Positions 19,038 to 27,580 of a stretch of DNA of 64,000 bases are shown here, piece after piece. The translations under genes were made by a program, and so were the position numbers. This stretch comes from Novosphingobium decolorationis. GTDB taxonomy: Bacteria; Pseudomonadota; Alphaproteobacteria; Sphingomonadales; Sphingomonadaceae. The notes under the pieces were generated by a model. The model saw only the letters and a program-made list of their open reading frames with translations. It did not search any database and had not been told where the DNA came from. Location: assembly GCF_018417475.1 (NCBI RefSeq), contig NZ_CP054856.1, positions 4,574,209 to 4,638,208 on the forward strand, in the 5' to 3' direction. The stretch's first letter is position 1, and each line of letters begins with the position of its first letter.

Positions 19038-20366
19038 GTGACCGCGCAGACGACTAACCAACGACGCGGCCTATGGAATTCGGTCCGGCCCTACATGGAA
19101 AAGGAGTCCGTCGCGGCCTTCATGCTGGGGGTGTCCTCGGGCTATCCCTTCGCGCTTCTGGCGGCGACGCTGACCACGCGCCTGGCGCAGGACGGGATCG
19201 AGAAATCGACGATCACGACCTTTGCGCTGGCCTTCTTCGTCTACAACCTCAAGCCGCTGTGGGCCTGGGTGATCGACGGAGTTTCGCTGCCCGTGATCGG
19301 ACGCCTGGGGCAGCGGGTCTCCTGGATGCTGGTGGTGGGGCTGCTCGTCATGGCCGCCAACCTCAACCTGGCGCTGGTCGATCCCGGCAAGGACATCGCC
19401 GGGACCGCGCTGGCGGCCGTCCTGATGGGGCTGGCGGGTGCGACGTTCGACATCGTGATCGACGCCTACCGCATCGAGACCCTGAAGCCTTACCAGCTGG
19501 GAACCGGCTCGGGGATGAGCCAGTATGGCTGGCGCATCGGTTCGGGGCTCGCCGCCTCGCTCGCGCTGGTCGTCGCGGCGCGTTCGGACTGGCACCTGGC
19601 CTATGCGGTCTGCGCGGTCTTCGCGCTGCCCGCGATGCTGACCGCGCTTATCGTGGGCGAGCCCGAGCGTCACAAGGTCGTGCGCGACAAGAAGGGCATG
19701 GGCGAGATCTGGGCCTCGATCGCGGGCCCCTTCGCCGAGTTCTTCCAGCGCAAGGGGGCTTTCCTCGTCCTGGCCTTCATCCTCGTTCACAAGATCGGCG
19801 ATACGCTGGCGAACCTGACCTTTCGCCTGCTGTTCGATGACCTTGGCTTCTCCAACGACGAGATCGCGCTCTACGACGTGGGGATCGGGTTCTGGGCGCT
19901 CATCGTCGGTGTGTTCGTGGGCGGCGTGATCTATGCGCGCATGGGCCTCAAGCGCTCGGTGCTGATTGCGCTGGTGCTGATGGCGGTCTCCAACCTCAGC
20001 TTCGCGATGCTGGCCGCTGCGGGTCACTCGAACGTGGGCATGGCGCTTGCCATCGGCTTCGAGAACTTTGCGAGCGGCTATGGCGGTGTGGTCGTGGTGG
20101 CCTACTTCTCGGCGCTCTGCGACCTGCGCTTCACGGCGGCCCAGTACGCGCTGATCTCGGCTGGGGCGAGCGTCGTCGGGCGCTTTCTCACCGGAACCAC
20201 GGCGGGCGCGCTGATCGAGGCGATGGGCTATGTGAACTTCTATCTGGCGACCACCGTGGCAGCCCTGCCGGGCATCGCGATCTTCGCGGTGATGATGGCG
20301 ACCGGCCTTGTCGACGATGCCATGGGCACGGCCGGCGAAGTGGGCGAGGGCGACGCGCGCGACTGA
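19038..20366 (+). CDS. AmpG-like MFS transporter
   Basis: A 442-residue membrane protein with about 12 hydrophobic segments, starting at a GTG with AAGGA upstream. Signature stretches such as GVSSGYPFALLAATL, FFVYNLKPLWAWVIDG, GLAGATFDIVIDAYRIE and GTGSGMSQYGWRIG match the AmpG/acetyl-CoA transporter branch. AmpG imports GlcNAc-anhydromuropeptides for cell-wall recycling. No beta-lactamase or amidase gene is nearby, so the substrate is inferred from family only. Divergent from rluB. Confidence 0.87.
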   Translation: MTAQTTNQRRGLWNSVRPYMEKESVAAFMLGVSSGYPFALLAATLTTRLAQDGIEKSTITTFALAFFVYNLKPLWAWVIDGVSLPVIGRLGQRVSWMLVVGLLVMAANLNLALVDPGKDIAGTALAAVLMGLAGATFDIVIDAYRIETLKPYQLGTGSGMSQYGWRIGSGLAASLALVVAARSDWHLAYAVCAVFALPAMLTALIVGEPERHKVVRDKKGMGEIWASIAGPFAEFFQRKGAFLVLAFILVHKIGDTLANLTFRLLFDDLGFSNDEIALYDVGIGFWALIVGVFVGGVIYARMGLKRSVLIALVLMAVSNLSFAMLAAAGHSNVGMALAIGFENFASGYGGVVVVAYFSALCDLRFTAAQYALISAGASVVGRFLTGTTAGALIEAMGYVNFYLATTVAALPGIAIFAVMMATGLVDDAMGTAGEVGEGDARD

Positions 20367-20388
20367 GCGCGCTGGCCCTCCCAGCCGC

Positions 20389-21726
20389 TCAGTCGGGAAG
20401 CTGGTGGTTCGCCGCCAGCACGGTGCCTGCAAGGTAGAGCGAGCCGCCGATAAGGACGACCTCGCCTTCCTTCACGTCGAGCCCTTCAAGGGCGGCACGC
20501 ACGCCTGCAGCGCTCGTTGCCTCGGGGGAGAGGGCGTAGTCGAAATCCTCCGCACCGTGCCACTCGTGGCCGGGAACCGGAACCACGGTTACGCTGGCGA
20601 GCTGAGCGGCGAGCGGACGGATCAGCGCGTAGGGGTCCTTGTTCGCGAGCATGCCGATGACGAGGTGGACGTACGGGCGCGGCTCGCGGAAATGCTGGGC
20701 AAGCGCGTTGCCCGCATCGGGGTTGTGCCCGCCATCGAGCCAGCACGGGGTGCCCTCGGGCAGCAGCGCAGTCAGCGGACCCGCCTCAAGCCGTTGCAGG
20801 CGCGCAGGCCAGCGCGCCCAGTCCATCGCCGCAGCGAGCGCGGCGTCGGGGATGGCAATCGCGTCCTGGTGGCGCAGCATGGCAACGGCAAGGCCTGCAT
20901 TGATCGTCTGGTGCGGACCGGAGAGGCGCGGGCGCGGCAGGTGCAGCAGGCCCTTGTGGTCCTGGTAGGAGAAGCCGTCCGGTTCGGGCGCGGTCGACCA
21001 GTCCGAGCCTGCGCGCACGACGTATGTCCCGGCGCGTTCGGCCTGGGCCTCCACGGTCTCGTTCATGCCCGGGCCGTAGCTCAGGGTGACGAGCGCGGCG
21101 CCCGCCTTGGCAATGCCCGCCTTCTCGAAGGCAATGCGCGCGAAAGGATCGTCCGGGGTGCCTTCGCTCGGCGAAAGCAGGAACTGCTCGTGGTCGATGC
21201 CCAGCGCCGCGATGCCGCAGACGAGGGGATCGGGAATGACATTGGTGGCATCGAGCCGCCCGCCCAGGCCCACCTCGAAGATGCAGGCGTCCGCAGGAAT
21301 GCGCGAGAATGCCAGGAAGGCGGCCGCTGTCGAAATCTCGAAGAAGCTGGCACCGATGCCGTGGGTCTCGGCCACGTCGAACACTTCGGCGAGCAATTCG
21401 GCGAGCAGCTCGTCCGAGATCAGTGTGCCCGCGACGCGGATGCGCTCGTTGAAGCGCACCAGGTGCGGGCTGGTGAAGACGTGGACGGTCTTGCCCGCCG
21501 CTTCGAGCGCGGCGCGCAGGAACGCGCAGGTCGATCCCTTGCCGTTGGTTCCCGCGACGTGGAAGACCGGCGGGAGCGCGCGCTCGGGATGGCCGAGATG
21601 CGCGCACAGGTCCTTGATGACGTCGAGCCCGAGGCGGCCCTGCGGGACCGACAGCGCGGCAAGACGGTCAAGCTGGGTCTGGACGGCCGGGGCTTCCGAG
21701 ACCGCGAAGTCGTTGGGGCGGGACAT
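20389..21726 (-). CDS. folC: Bifunctional folylpolyglutamate/dihydrofolate synthase
   Basis: A 445-residue Mur-ligase-family enzyme: P-loop VAGTNGKGSTCAF, HLVRFNERIR, VGLGGRLDATNVI, LDGGHNPDAGNAL. It adds glutamates to folates and, in bacteria, also makes dihydrofolate. It follows trpA on the same strand by 27 bp and is probably the last gene of the trpB-trpA-folC operon. In many alphaproteobacteria accD sits between trpA and folC; here it is absent from this spot. Confidence 0.95.
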   Translation of the reverse strand: MSRPNDFAVSEAPAVQTQLDRLAALSVPQGRLGLDVIKDLCAHLGHPERALPPVFHVAGTNGKGSTCAFLRAALEAAGKTVHVFTSPHLVRFNERIRVAGTLISDELLAELLAEVFDVAETHGIGASFFEISTAAAFLAFSRIPADACIFEVGLGGRLDATNVIPDPLVCGIAALGIDHEQFLLSPSEGTPDDPFARIAFEKAGIAKAGAALVTLSYGPGMNETVEAQAERAGTYVVRAGSDWSTAPEPDGFSYQDHKGLLHLPRPRLSGPHQTINAGLAVAMLRHQDAIAIPDAALAAAMDWARWPARLQRLEAGPLTALLPEGTPCWLDGGHNPDAGNALAQHFREPRPYVHLVIGMLANKDPYALIRPLAAQLASVTVVPVPGHEWHGAEDFDYALSPEATSAAGVRAALEGLDVKEGEVVLIGGSLYLAGTVLAANHQLPD

Positions 21727-21753
21727 GGCTGTTCGGGCGTGCCTTCAGGGCGC

Positions 21754-22530
21754 TCAGCGCGCGGAGTGGACGGCCTCGGCCAGCGCCGAGGTGAGTTCGC
21801 GCAAAGGCCCGGCGGCCTTGTCGCCATGCTCCTTGACGAGATCGACGAAGGCCGAGCCCACGACAACACCGTCCGCGACCTTGGCGATGGCGCTTGCCTG
21901 TTCGGGCGTACGCACACCGAAGCCAACCGCGACGGGAATGTCGCTGGCGGCCTTGAGCCTCGCCACGGCGTCCTCGATCGAGGTCTGGGCCGCGGTCTGC
22001 GTGCCGGTGATCCCGGCAACCGAGACGTAGTAGAGGAAGCCCGAGGAGCCTTCGAGAACGGCGGGAAGCCGCGCGGCGTCGGTGGTGGGGGTGGCCAGGC
22101 GGATCAGCGAGATCCCCGCAGCGCGCAGCGCCGGGCCGAGCTCGGCGTCCTCTTCGGGCGGAATGTCGACGCAGATCACACCGTCGACACCGGCCTTGGC
22201 GCATTCGGCGGCAAACCAGTCTGGCCCGCGCGCGATCATCGGGTTGGCGTAGCCCATCAGCACCAGCGGCACGTCCGGGTGGCGCTGGCGGAAGCCGGTG
22301 GCGAGCTCGAAGATGTCCTTGGTCTTCGTGCCCTTGCCGAGCGCGCGGATGTTGGCCTGCTGGATGGCATCGCCATCGGCCATGGGATCGGTGAAGGGCA
22401 TGCCCAGCTCGATCACGTCGGCGCCGCCCGCAACGAGCGCGTCGAGGTTGGCGGCGGTGTCCCCATCGCCCCCGGTGATGAAGGTGACGAGGGCCGGGCC
22501 CTTGGCGAAGGCGTTTTCGAAGCGGGTCAT
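21754..22530 (-). CDS. trpA: Tryptophan synthase alpha chain
   Basis: A 258-residue TIM barrel. It converts indole-3-glycerol phosphate to indole plus glyceraldehyde 3-phosphate, passing indole to TrpB. The catalytic Glu/Asp signature lies in VIELGMPFTDPMADGDAIQ, the phosphate-binding loops in YYVSVAGITGT and VAVGFGVRTPEQA. The start ATG at 22530 overlaps the stop of the small membrane protein gene upstream (TGATG), indicating translational coupling. Confidence 0.96.
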   Translation of the reverse strand: MTRFENAFAKGPALVTFITGGDGDTAANLDALVAGGADVIELGMPFTDPMADGDAIQQANIRALGKGTKTKDIFELATGFRQRHPDVPLVLMGYANPMIARGPDWFAAECAKAGVDGVICVDIPPEEDAELGPALRAAGISLIRLATPTTDAARLPAVLEGSSGFLYYVSVAGITGTQTAAQTSIEDAVARLKAASDIPVAVGFGVRTPEQASAIAKVADGVVVGSAFVDLVKEHGDKAAGPLRELTSALAEAVHSAR

Positions 22531-22778
22531 CAGGTAAACAGGCTCTTTCGGGTCATGCGAAGGATACCGGCAGTCAGGAATACGAAAATGCCGAGATAGC
22601 CCAGGCTGATGCCGATGTTCAGCCAGGTGCCCCTGAAGGCGAAGGCCCAGTAGTAGCGCGAGGACGAGAGGTCGATCGAGCGGCGCTGGACCAGTTCGGC
22701 GAAGACGAAGATGGCGGGAAAGACCGCCATCCACAGGATCAGGGCGTCGACCAGAGGCCGCTGCCAGCCCTTGGTCAC
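22530..22778 (-). CDS. Small two-helix membrane protein between trpB and trpA
   Basis: An 82-residue product from a GTG at 22778 that overlaps the trpB stop (GTGA); its own stop overlaps the trpA ATG (TGATG). It has two hydrophobic helices (about 10-30 and 52-74) joined by a polar loop with [14 protein letters not shown], and a basic C-terminus (RMTRKSLFT), so it is an integral inner-membrane protein. I recognise no family. The double overlap makes it almost certainly translated with the tryptophan synthase genes, but nothing ties it to tryptophan biochemistry. Confidence 0.82.
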   Translation of the reverse strand: MTKGWQRPLVDALILWMAVFPAIFVFAELVQRRSIDLSSSRYYWAFAFRGTWLNIGISLGYLGIFVFLTAGILRMTRKSLFT

Positions 22779-24052
22779 AGCTCGACGTCCAGCGCCTCGG
22801 CCACCGTGAAGATGTCCTTGTCGCCGCGGCCCGAGACATTGACGACGAGAAGCTGGTCCTCGTCCATTTCGGCTGTGAGCTGGGGCAGGGCAGCGAGCGC
22901 GTGGGCGCTTTCGAGCGCGGGGATGATCCCCTCGAGCGCGCAGCACAGCTGGAAGGCTTCGAGCGCCTCGCCATCGGTGATCGGCACGTAGTCGACCCGG
23001 CCCGATTCGTGCAGCCAGGAATGCTCGGGGCCAAGGCCGGGATAATCGAGACCGGCCGAGATCGAGTGCGCCTCGGTGATCTGCCCGTCCTCGTCCTGGA
23101 GCAGGTAGGTCTTGTTGCCGTGCAGGATGCCGGGCTTGCCGCCCGTCAGCGAAGCGGCGTGCTTGTCGGTATCGACGCCGTGGCCGCCCGCCTCGATGCC
23201 GGTCATCTGGACGTCCGGATCGTCGAGGAAGGGATGGAACAGGCCGATCGCGTTCGAGCCCCCACCCACGGCCGCCACGAGACGGTCGGGCAGGCGGCCT
23301 TCCTTCTCCAGCATCTGCTCGCGCGTTTCCTTGCCGATGATCGACTGGAAGTCGCGCACGAGCTCGGGATAGGGGTGCGGACCGGCGGCGGTGCCGATAA
23401 TGTAGAAGGTGTCATGCACGTTCGCGACCCAGTGGCGCAGCGCATCGTTCATCGCGTCCTTCAGCGTCATCGCGCCGCTTGTCACGGGGACGACTTCGGC
23501 GCCCAGCAGCTTCATGCGGAAGACGTTGGGCTTCTGGCGCTCGACGTCGGTCGCGCCCATGAAGATCGTGCAAGGCAGGCCAAAGCGCGCCGCCACGGTC
23601 GCGGTCGCGACACCGTGCTGGCCCGCGCCCGTCTCGGCAATGATCTTCGTCTTGCCCATGCGCATCGCAAGCAGGATCTGGCCGATGCAGTTGTTGATCT
23701 TGTGCGCGCCGGTGTGGTTCAGCTCCTCGCGCTTGAAGTAGATCTTCGGGCCCTTTCCAGCGGGCGCCTTCGCGCGCCAGTGCTCGGTCATGCGCGGTGC
23801 GTAGTAGAGCGGGCTGGGGCGGCCGACGAAGTCCTTCATCAGCGAATCGAATTCCGACCAGAATGCGGGATCGTCCTGCGCCTTGCGGTACTCCTTCTCG
23901 AGATCGAGAATGAGCGGCATGAGCGTTTCGGCGACGTAGCGACCGCCGAACTGGCCGAAGTGGCCGGAGGCGTCGGGCAGGGCGCGCCACGAGTTCACCT
24001 GGTCGGCTGCCAGAGGGCTCGCGGGGCGGTTCACAGGCGTTTGGTCAGTCAT
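22775..24052 (-). CDS. trpB: Tryptophan synthase beta chain
   Basis: A 425-residue PLP enzyme joining indole and serine to make tryptophan. Diagnostic segments: [29 protein letters not shown], the PLP lysine in [12 protein letters not shown], the GAGQHG loop, and phosphate-binding GGGSNAIG. The C-terminal half contains [15 protein letters not shown]. First gene of the trpB-small protein-trpA-folC run. trpF lies 1.4 kb upstream on the same strand, separated by two opposite-strand genes. Confidence 0.97.
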   Translation of the reverse strand: MTDQTPVNRPASPLAADQVNSWRALPDASGHFGQFGGRYVAETLMPLILDLEKEYRKAQDDPAFWSEFDSLMKDFVGRPSPLYYAPRMTEHWRAKAPAGKGPKIYFKREELNHTGAHKINNCIGQILLAMRMGKTKIIAETGAGQHGVATATVAARFGLPCTIFMGATDVERQKPNVFRMKLLGAEVVPVTSGAMTLKDAMNDALRHWVANVHDTFYIIGTAAGPHPYPELVRDFQSIIGKETREQMLEKEGRLPDRLVAAVGGGSNAIGLFHPFLDDPDVQMTGIEAGGHGVDTDKHAASLTGGKPGILHGNKTYLLQDEDGQITEAHSISAGLDYPGLGPEHSWLHESGRVDYVPITDGEALEAFQLCCALEGIIPALESAHALAALPQLTAEMDEDQLLVVNVSGRGDKDIFTVAEALDVEL

Positions 24053-24125
24053 AGTGAGGGCGGATTGGCAGAGCCGCGCGGACCTGTCCAGCGGGATCGC
24101 GTGCTGGGGAGGACCGCTGTGTTTT

Positions 24126-24171
24126 CAATTGCAAGGAGTGCAATTGCCGGCACATTCAATGCAATAATGTG
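24126..24171. promoter_or_regulatory. Pair of dyad elements in the trpB/omp divergent region
   Basis: CAATTGCA-AGGAG-TGCAATTG (24126-24146) is a perfect 8-bp dyad. CACATT-(9 bp)-AATGTG (24151-24171) is a second one, and both contain TTCAATxGCAA-like sequence. They lie 74-119 bp upstream of trpB and about 150-190 bp upstream of the divergent outer-membrane gene. Probable operators; regulator unknown. Confidence 0.45.
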
Positions 24172-24319
24172 TCTCGATGCCGCAGAATTGTGACGTCTTG
24201 AGGACAGAAAGGAATATTTCGTTCATCTGGCCGACAGGTTGGAAGGCGCAGCGGCGCTCCTGCCCCGCAAGAGGGACACCCCCCGCCGAGGGTCGGGGGT
24301 ACAACTGGAGTCTGTTTTT

Positions 24320-24787
24320 ATGCGTATTGCACTTGTTTCGCTCGCCGCTGCTGCGGTTGCTGCCGTCGCCACGCCCGCCATGGCGGACGAGATCCGCGTT
24401 GAAGGCCGCACCGGCATCATCTGGAACGGCAGCGGTGACGAAGCTGTCGCTGGCGTCGCTGCCGGCTACGACTACGACCTCACCAAGAACGTCTTCATCG
24501 GCGTCGAAGGTTCGGCCGACAAGATCCTGACCGACCACACCCGCGTCGCATGGGGCGCCGGTGGCCGCGCCGGTGTGAAGCTGTTCGAAGGCACCAAGAT
24601 CTACGGTTCGGCCGCATGGCAGTCGAAGCCCTGCCGCTTCTGCAACAGCTCGGTCAACCTGGGCGGCGGCGTGCAGCAGTCGCTCAACAAGAACTTCTAC
24701 GCGAAGGCCGAGTACAAGCACATGCTGATCGGTGACAACACCCCCGACGCAGACGTGGGTCTGGTCGGCGTTGGCGTGAAGTTCTGA
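24320..24787 (+). CDS. Small outer-membrane beta-barrel protein, copy 1
   Basis: A 155-residue protein: Sec signal (residues 1-22, ...ATPAMA), then alternating hydrophobic/polar strands (GVAAGYDYDLTKNVFIGVEG, KAEYKHMLIG) ending in VGVKF with a C-terminal Phe, the usual BAM insertion signal. Size and pattern suggest a small OmpA/opacity-type barrel. A Cys pair C105-x2-C108 (QSKPCRFC) lies in a predicted loop. Ribosome site GGAG, 9-bp spacer. It is paralogous to the next gene, which has the same length. It lies opposite to, and between, trpB and trpF. Confidence 0.8.
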   Translation: MRIALVSLAAAAVAAVATPAMADEIRVEGRTGIIWNGSGDEAVAGVAAGYDYDLTKNVFIGVEGSADKILTDHTRVAWGAGGRAGVKLFEGTKIYGSAAWQSKPCRFCNSSVNLGGGVQQSLNKNFYAKAEYKHMLIGDNTPDADVGLVGVGVKF

Positions 24788-24821
24788 TCGCCACATCCAT
24801 AGCCTGAGGGTCGCAACCCGG

Positions 24822-24865
24822 GCACGAAAGGGGCGCTTCGCAGGATTGCGGGGCGCCCTTTTTCG
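24822..24865 (+). terminator. Terminator between the two barrel genes
   Basis: GCACGAAA...GGGCGC pairs with GCGCCC...TTTCGTGC (about 24822-24867) and includes a T-run. It lies 35 bases past the copy-1 stop, so the two paralogues are probably separate transcription units. Confidence 0.75.
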
Positions 24866-25004
24866 TGCGTGCTCTTCCGCATCTGCCCCTTGATTTGCGC
24901 GGGAAACACCTGAGTTCGCGGCGCTCTTCAGGATGATAGCCTCTCCTTTCACTCGGGCCCGGCGCACGCTTGTGCACCTTGCCCTGACGGGAAAGGAAGA
25001 GGCG

Positions 25005-25472
25005 ATGCGGGGCAGGGCATGGGGAGGGCTTCTGGCTCTGGCAGTGGCGGGCCTTGCCAGTCCGGCGCATGCCGACGAGGCCTATGCCGAAGCTATCGGC
25101 GGCATCAGTTTCGGGCCTGAGGAAGACGCGGCGATCTTCGGCCTCGCGGCGGGCTATGACTGGGACCTCACCGAGACCATCTTCGTCGGGCTCGAGGCCA
25201 GCCTCGACAAGGAGATGGTCAAGGAGCGCCACGTGGCGCTGGGCATCGGCGTGCGCGCCGGGCTGGAAGTGACCGAGCGGGGCAAGGCCTTCGTCGGGCT
25301 CAACTACCAGTCCAAGGACTGCCCCCATTGCGAGGCGGCCTGGGGCTTCAGCGGCGGCTGGGAGCAGGAGATCGGTGAGCGGCTCTACCTCAAGGGCGAA
25401 TACAAGCACCTCGCAACCGAGCACGAAGGCGACAAGGAGATCCTCATCGCCGGGCTCGGCATCATGTTCTGA
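25005..25472 (+). CDS. Small outer-membrane beta-barrel protein, copy 2
   Basis: A 155-residue paralogue of the preceding protein: signal peptide to about residue 23 (SPAHA), then FGLAAGYDWDLTETIFVGLEA, the Cys pair C106-x2-C109 (QSKDCPHC), LYLKGEYKHLATEHEG and a C-terminal Phe (LGIMF). The two copies differ widely in sequence, but the spacing of strands, Cys pair and C-terminus is conserved, so the duplication is old. Start at 25005 with GGAAGAGG upstream. It ends four bases before the convergent trpF stop. Confidence 0.8.
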   Translation: MRGRAWGGLLALAVAGLASPAHADEAYAEAIGGISFGPEEDAAIFGLAAGYDWDLTETIFVGLEASLDKEMVKERHVALGIGVRAGLEVTERGKAFVGLNYQSKDCPHCEAAWGFSGGWEQEIGERLYLKGEYKHLATEHEGDKEILIAGLGIMF

Positions 25473-25476
25473 GCGA

Positions 25477-26115
25477 TCAGGCGCGCGCGGCCCGGCAGAA
25501 CGCCGCGATCCTGTCGGCGTCCTTGACGCCCGGCGCGCTCTCGACGCCCGAGGAGGTGTCGAGGAGCGGCGCGCCGGTGCGTGCAAGGGCCTCGGCGGCG
25601 TTGTCGGGGGTCAGCCCTCCGGCAAGCCCCCAGGCGACAGGGCCCTTCCAGTTGGCCACCAGCCGCCAGTCGAATTTCAGGCCCATCCCGCCCGGCAACG
25701 TTCCCTTGGGCGTCTTGGCATCGAACAGCACGCGGTCGATGGCCTGGGCATAGCCATGCGCCCTTGCCGCGTCCTCGGCCGTGGCGACCGGAAGCGCCTT
25801 CCACACCTCCACGCCGTGGCGCGCACGCAGCTGCGCGCAGCGCTCGGGCGTTTCGGAGCCATGAAGCTGGAGCACGTCGAGTTGGGCTGCGGCCAGTGCC
25901 TCGCCGATGGTCGCGTCGTCGGCATCGACGAAAAGCCCGACGCGCGCGATACGCCCCTGCGCGCGCTGCGAGAGAGCGGCGGCCTGTGCGCTCGTCACAT
26001 GGCGCGGGCTCTTTTCGAAGAACACGAAGCCGGCGTATTCCGCGTGCGCACGGATCGCGGCGTCGAGCGCGTCGCTTGTGGAGATACCGCAAATCTTGAT
26101 CGCCGGTGTTGGCAT
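25477..26115 (-). CDS. trpF: Phosphoribosylanthranilate isomerase
   Basis: A 212-residue TIM barrel catalysing the third step of tryptophan synthesis, the Amadori rearrangement of phosphoribosylanthranilate. Motifs: KICGIST with the catalytic Cys, YAGFVFFEKSPRHV, RVGLFVDADDA, VLQLHGSE, catalytic-Asp region DRVLFDAKTP, WGLAGGLTPDNAAEAL and DTSSGVESAPGVKD. Normally next to trpB; here two plus-strand outer-membrane genes intervene. Confidence 0.95.
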   Translation of the reverse strand: MPTPAIKICGISTSDALDAAIRAHAEYAGFVFFEKSPRHVTSAQAAALSQRAQGRIARVGLFVDADDATIGEALAAAQLDVLQLHGSETPERCAQLRARHGVEVWKALPVATAEDAARAHGYAQAIDRVLFDAKTPKGTLPGGMGLKFDWRLVANWKGPVAWGLAGGLTPDNAAEALARTGAPLLDTSSGVESAPGVKDADRIAAFCRAARA

Positions 26116-26184
26116 GGCCTGTCCGCTGGCTAGAGTGATCTCGGCTCTTCGCCCCCTGCCAGTTGCAACAAGGATCTCTTCGCA

Positions 26185-26607
26185 ATGAACCGTATCGCGC
26201 GCCTTCTAGTCCCATTTGCCGCCGCTGCAATGCTTGGCGGGTGCGGGATCAAGGAGTCCTTCGAGAAGGCGGACGCGGCCATCGCGCGGTTCCACGGCGA
26301 CCTTGATGCGGCCAACTACGCCCGTATCTGGACGCAGGCCGATCCGGAACTGCGCAAGGCGGGCGACAAGGCCGCGTTCGAGAAGCTGCTGGGCGCGGTT
26401 CACACCAAGCTTGGGGCGGTAAAGGAGACCAAGCAGGTGGGCTGGAACACCAACGCCTCGACCTCCGGTACCTATCTCACCGCGACCTACCAGACCACGT
26501 TCGAGAAAGGCACCGGGACCGAGCGCTTCACCTACCGCAAGGGGGACGAGGACGCGGTTACCCTGGTGAACTACGCCATCGATTCGCAGGACATGATGCT
26601 CAACTGA
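26185..26607 (+). CDS. Lipoprotein with a DUF4019-like fold
   Basis: A 140-residue product with a lipobox at LGGC (Cys20) after a hydrophobic signal, so it is probably lipid-anchored. The mature part (FHGDLDAANYARIWTQADPELRK, then EKLLGAVHTKLGAVKETK, then TYQTTFEKGTGTERFTYRK) resembles the small cystatin/NTF2-like lipoproteins annotated DUF4019 or DUF3887. Role unknown. Divergent from trpF and convergent with the SIMPL gene. Confidence 0.75.
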   Translation: MNRIARLLVPFAAAAMLGGCGIKESFEKADAAIARFHGDLDAANYARIWTQADPELRKAGDKAAFEKLLGAVHTKLGAVKETKQVGWNTNASTSGTYLTATYQTTFEKGTGTERFTYRKGDEDAVTLVNYAIDSQDMMLN

Positions 26608-26620
26608 GCAGAGGGGGCTC

Positions 26621-27373
26621 TTACGGTGCCAGTTCGAACTGGACCGAGACCTGCGCGGTGATGTCGAGTTCGCCCGCCGCGACCGGGGCTGGCGCGGGGG
26701 CTGCAGAGAGCCGAATCATGTCGCTCTTGGCCCGGATCTGCGGTGCATAGCCGCCCGCTTCGCTGATCGAGACAATTCGCACGACACGAAGGCCCGCCGC
26801 ACGGGCGTAAAGATCGGCGCGTTCACGCGCGGCCTTGATGGCCGCGGTGCGCGCTTCGTCCTGCGCCGCATCGGGCGAGGAAAGGCCGAAGTCGGGACCA
26901 TTGACCTCGTTCGCACCTGCCGAGACGAGCGCGTCGATCACGGCGCCGTAATTGTCGAGCTTGCGCTGGCGTACCAGGACGGTGTTGTTGACCTGGTAGC
27001 CGGTGATCGTACGCTCGTTCGCATCGTAGCCGCCGTCCGGGCGGCGTGCGGGCTGCGAATAGACCGGGCTCACGTTCAGATTGCTGGTCTGGATGTCCTT
27101 CTCGGCAATCCCCGCGCGCTTGAGTGCGGCAAAGACAGCGGTCATGCGCTGCGAGTTCTCGGCCAAAGCGGCGCTGGCGCTGGCGCCTTGCGTGGTGACG
27201 CCCGCGCGGAAGTTGGCCATGTCCGGCTCGCGGTTGGAGGAGCCTTCCGCGTTTACGCTCAGGAGCGTGTGGTTCGCCGCGATGGCTGGGGCTTCGGCCT
27301 GCTGGGCCTGGGCCAGCGCGGGAAGCGTCGCCAGTGTCGCGGCCGCAGCGGCCCAAAGAAGCTTCGATTTCAT
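26621..27373 (-). CDS. SIMPL domain-containing periplasmic protein
   Basis: A 250-residue protein with a Sec signal (MKSKLLWAAAAATLATLPALAQAQ). SIMPL/DUF541 features: NAEGSSNREPDMANFRAGVTTQG, NSQRMTAVFAALKRAGIAEKDIQTSNLNVSP, the YQVNNTVLVRQRKLD segment, and EARTAAIKAARERADLYA. Members such as E. coli YggE are linked to oxidative-stress tolerance; mechanism unknown. The ATG at 27373 is chosen over an in-frame GTG four codons earlier, which overlaps the ribosome site. Confidence 0.87.
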   Translation of the reverse strand: MKSKLLWAAAAATLATLPALAQAQQAEAPAIAANHTLLSVNAEGSSNREPDMANFRAGVTTQGASASAALAENSQRMTAVFAALKRAGIAEKDIQTSNLNVSPVYSQPARRPDGGYDANERTITGYQVNNTVLVRQRKLDNYGAVIDALVSAGANEVNGPDFGLSSPDAAQDEARTAAIKAARERADLYARAAGLRVVRIVSISEAGGYAPQIRAKSDMIRLSAAPAPAPVAAGELDITAQVSVQFELAP

Positions 27374-27580
27374 CGTCGTTTGCACTCCATCATCCTCTCA
27401 GAGCTTGTCCAACGACTTGGACGAGAGGATGTTTCGTGGCGATGAATGGAAGGTGCGTGGCACCGGATCAGAAGATGACGAAGAGGGTTTCGAGGGCCAT
27501 AGCCCTCGGGCTCGCGGAACGGGCGACCTCACCTTGTGCGCGCTGCATGGCGCGCGAACGGTAAAGTCGCCGATCTTGGC

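Noticed and set aside
20308..22599. 763-codon plus-strand open frame
   Set aside because: It runs antisense through folC and trpA, both full length with catalytic motifs.
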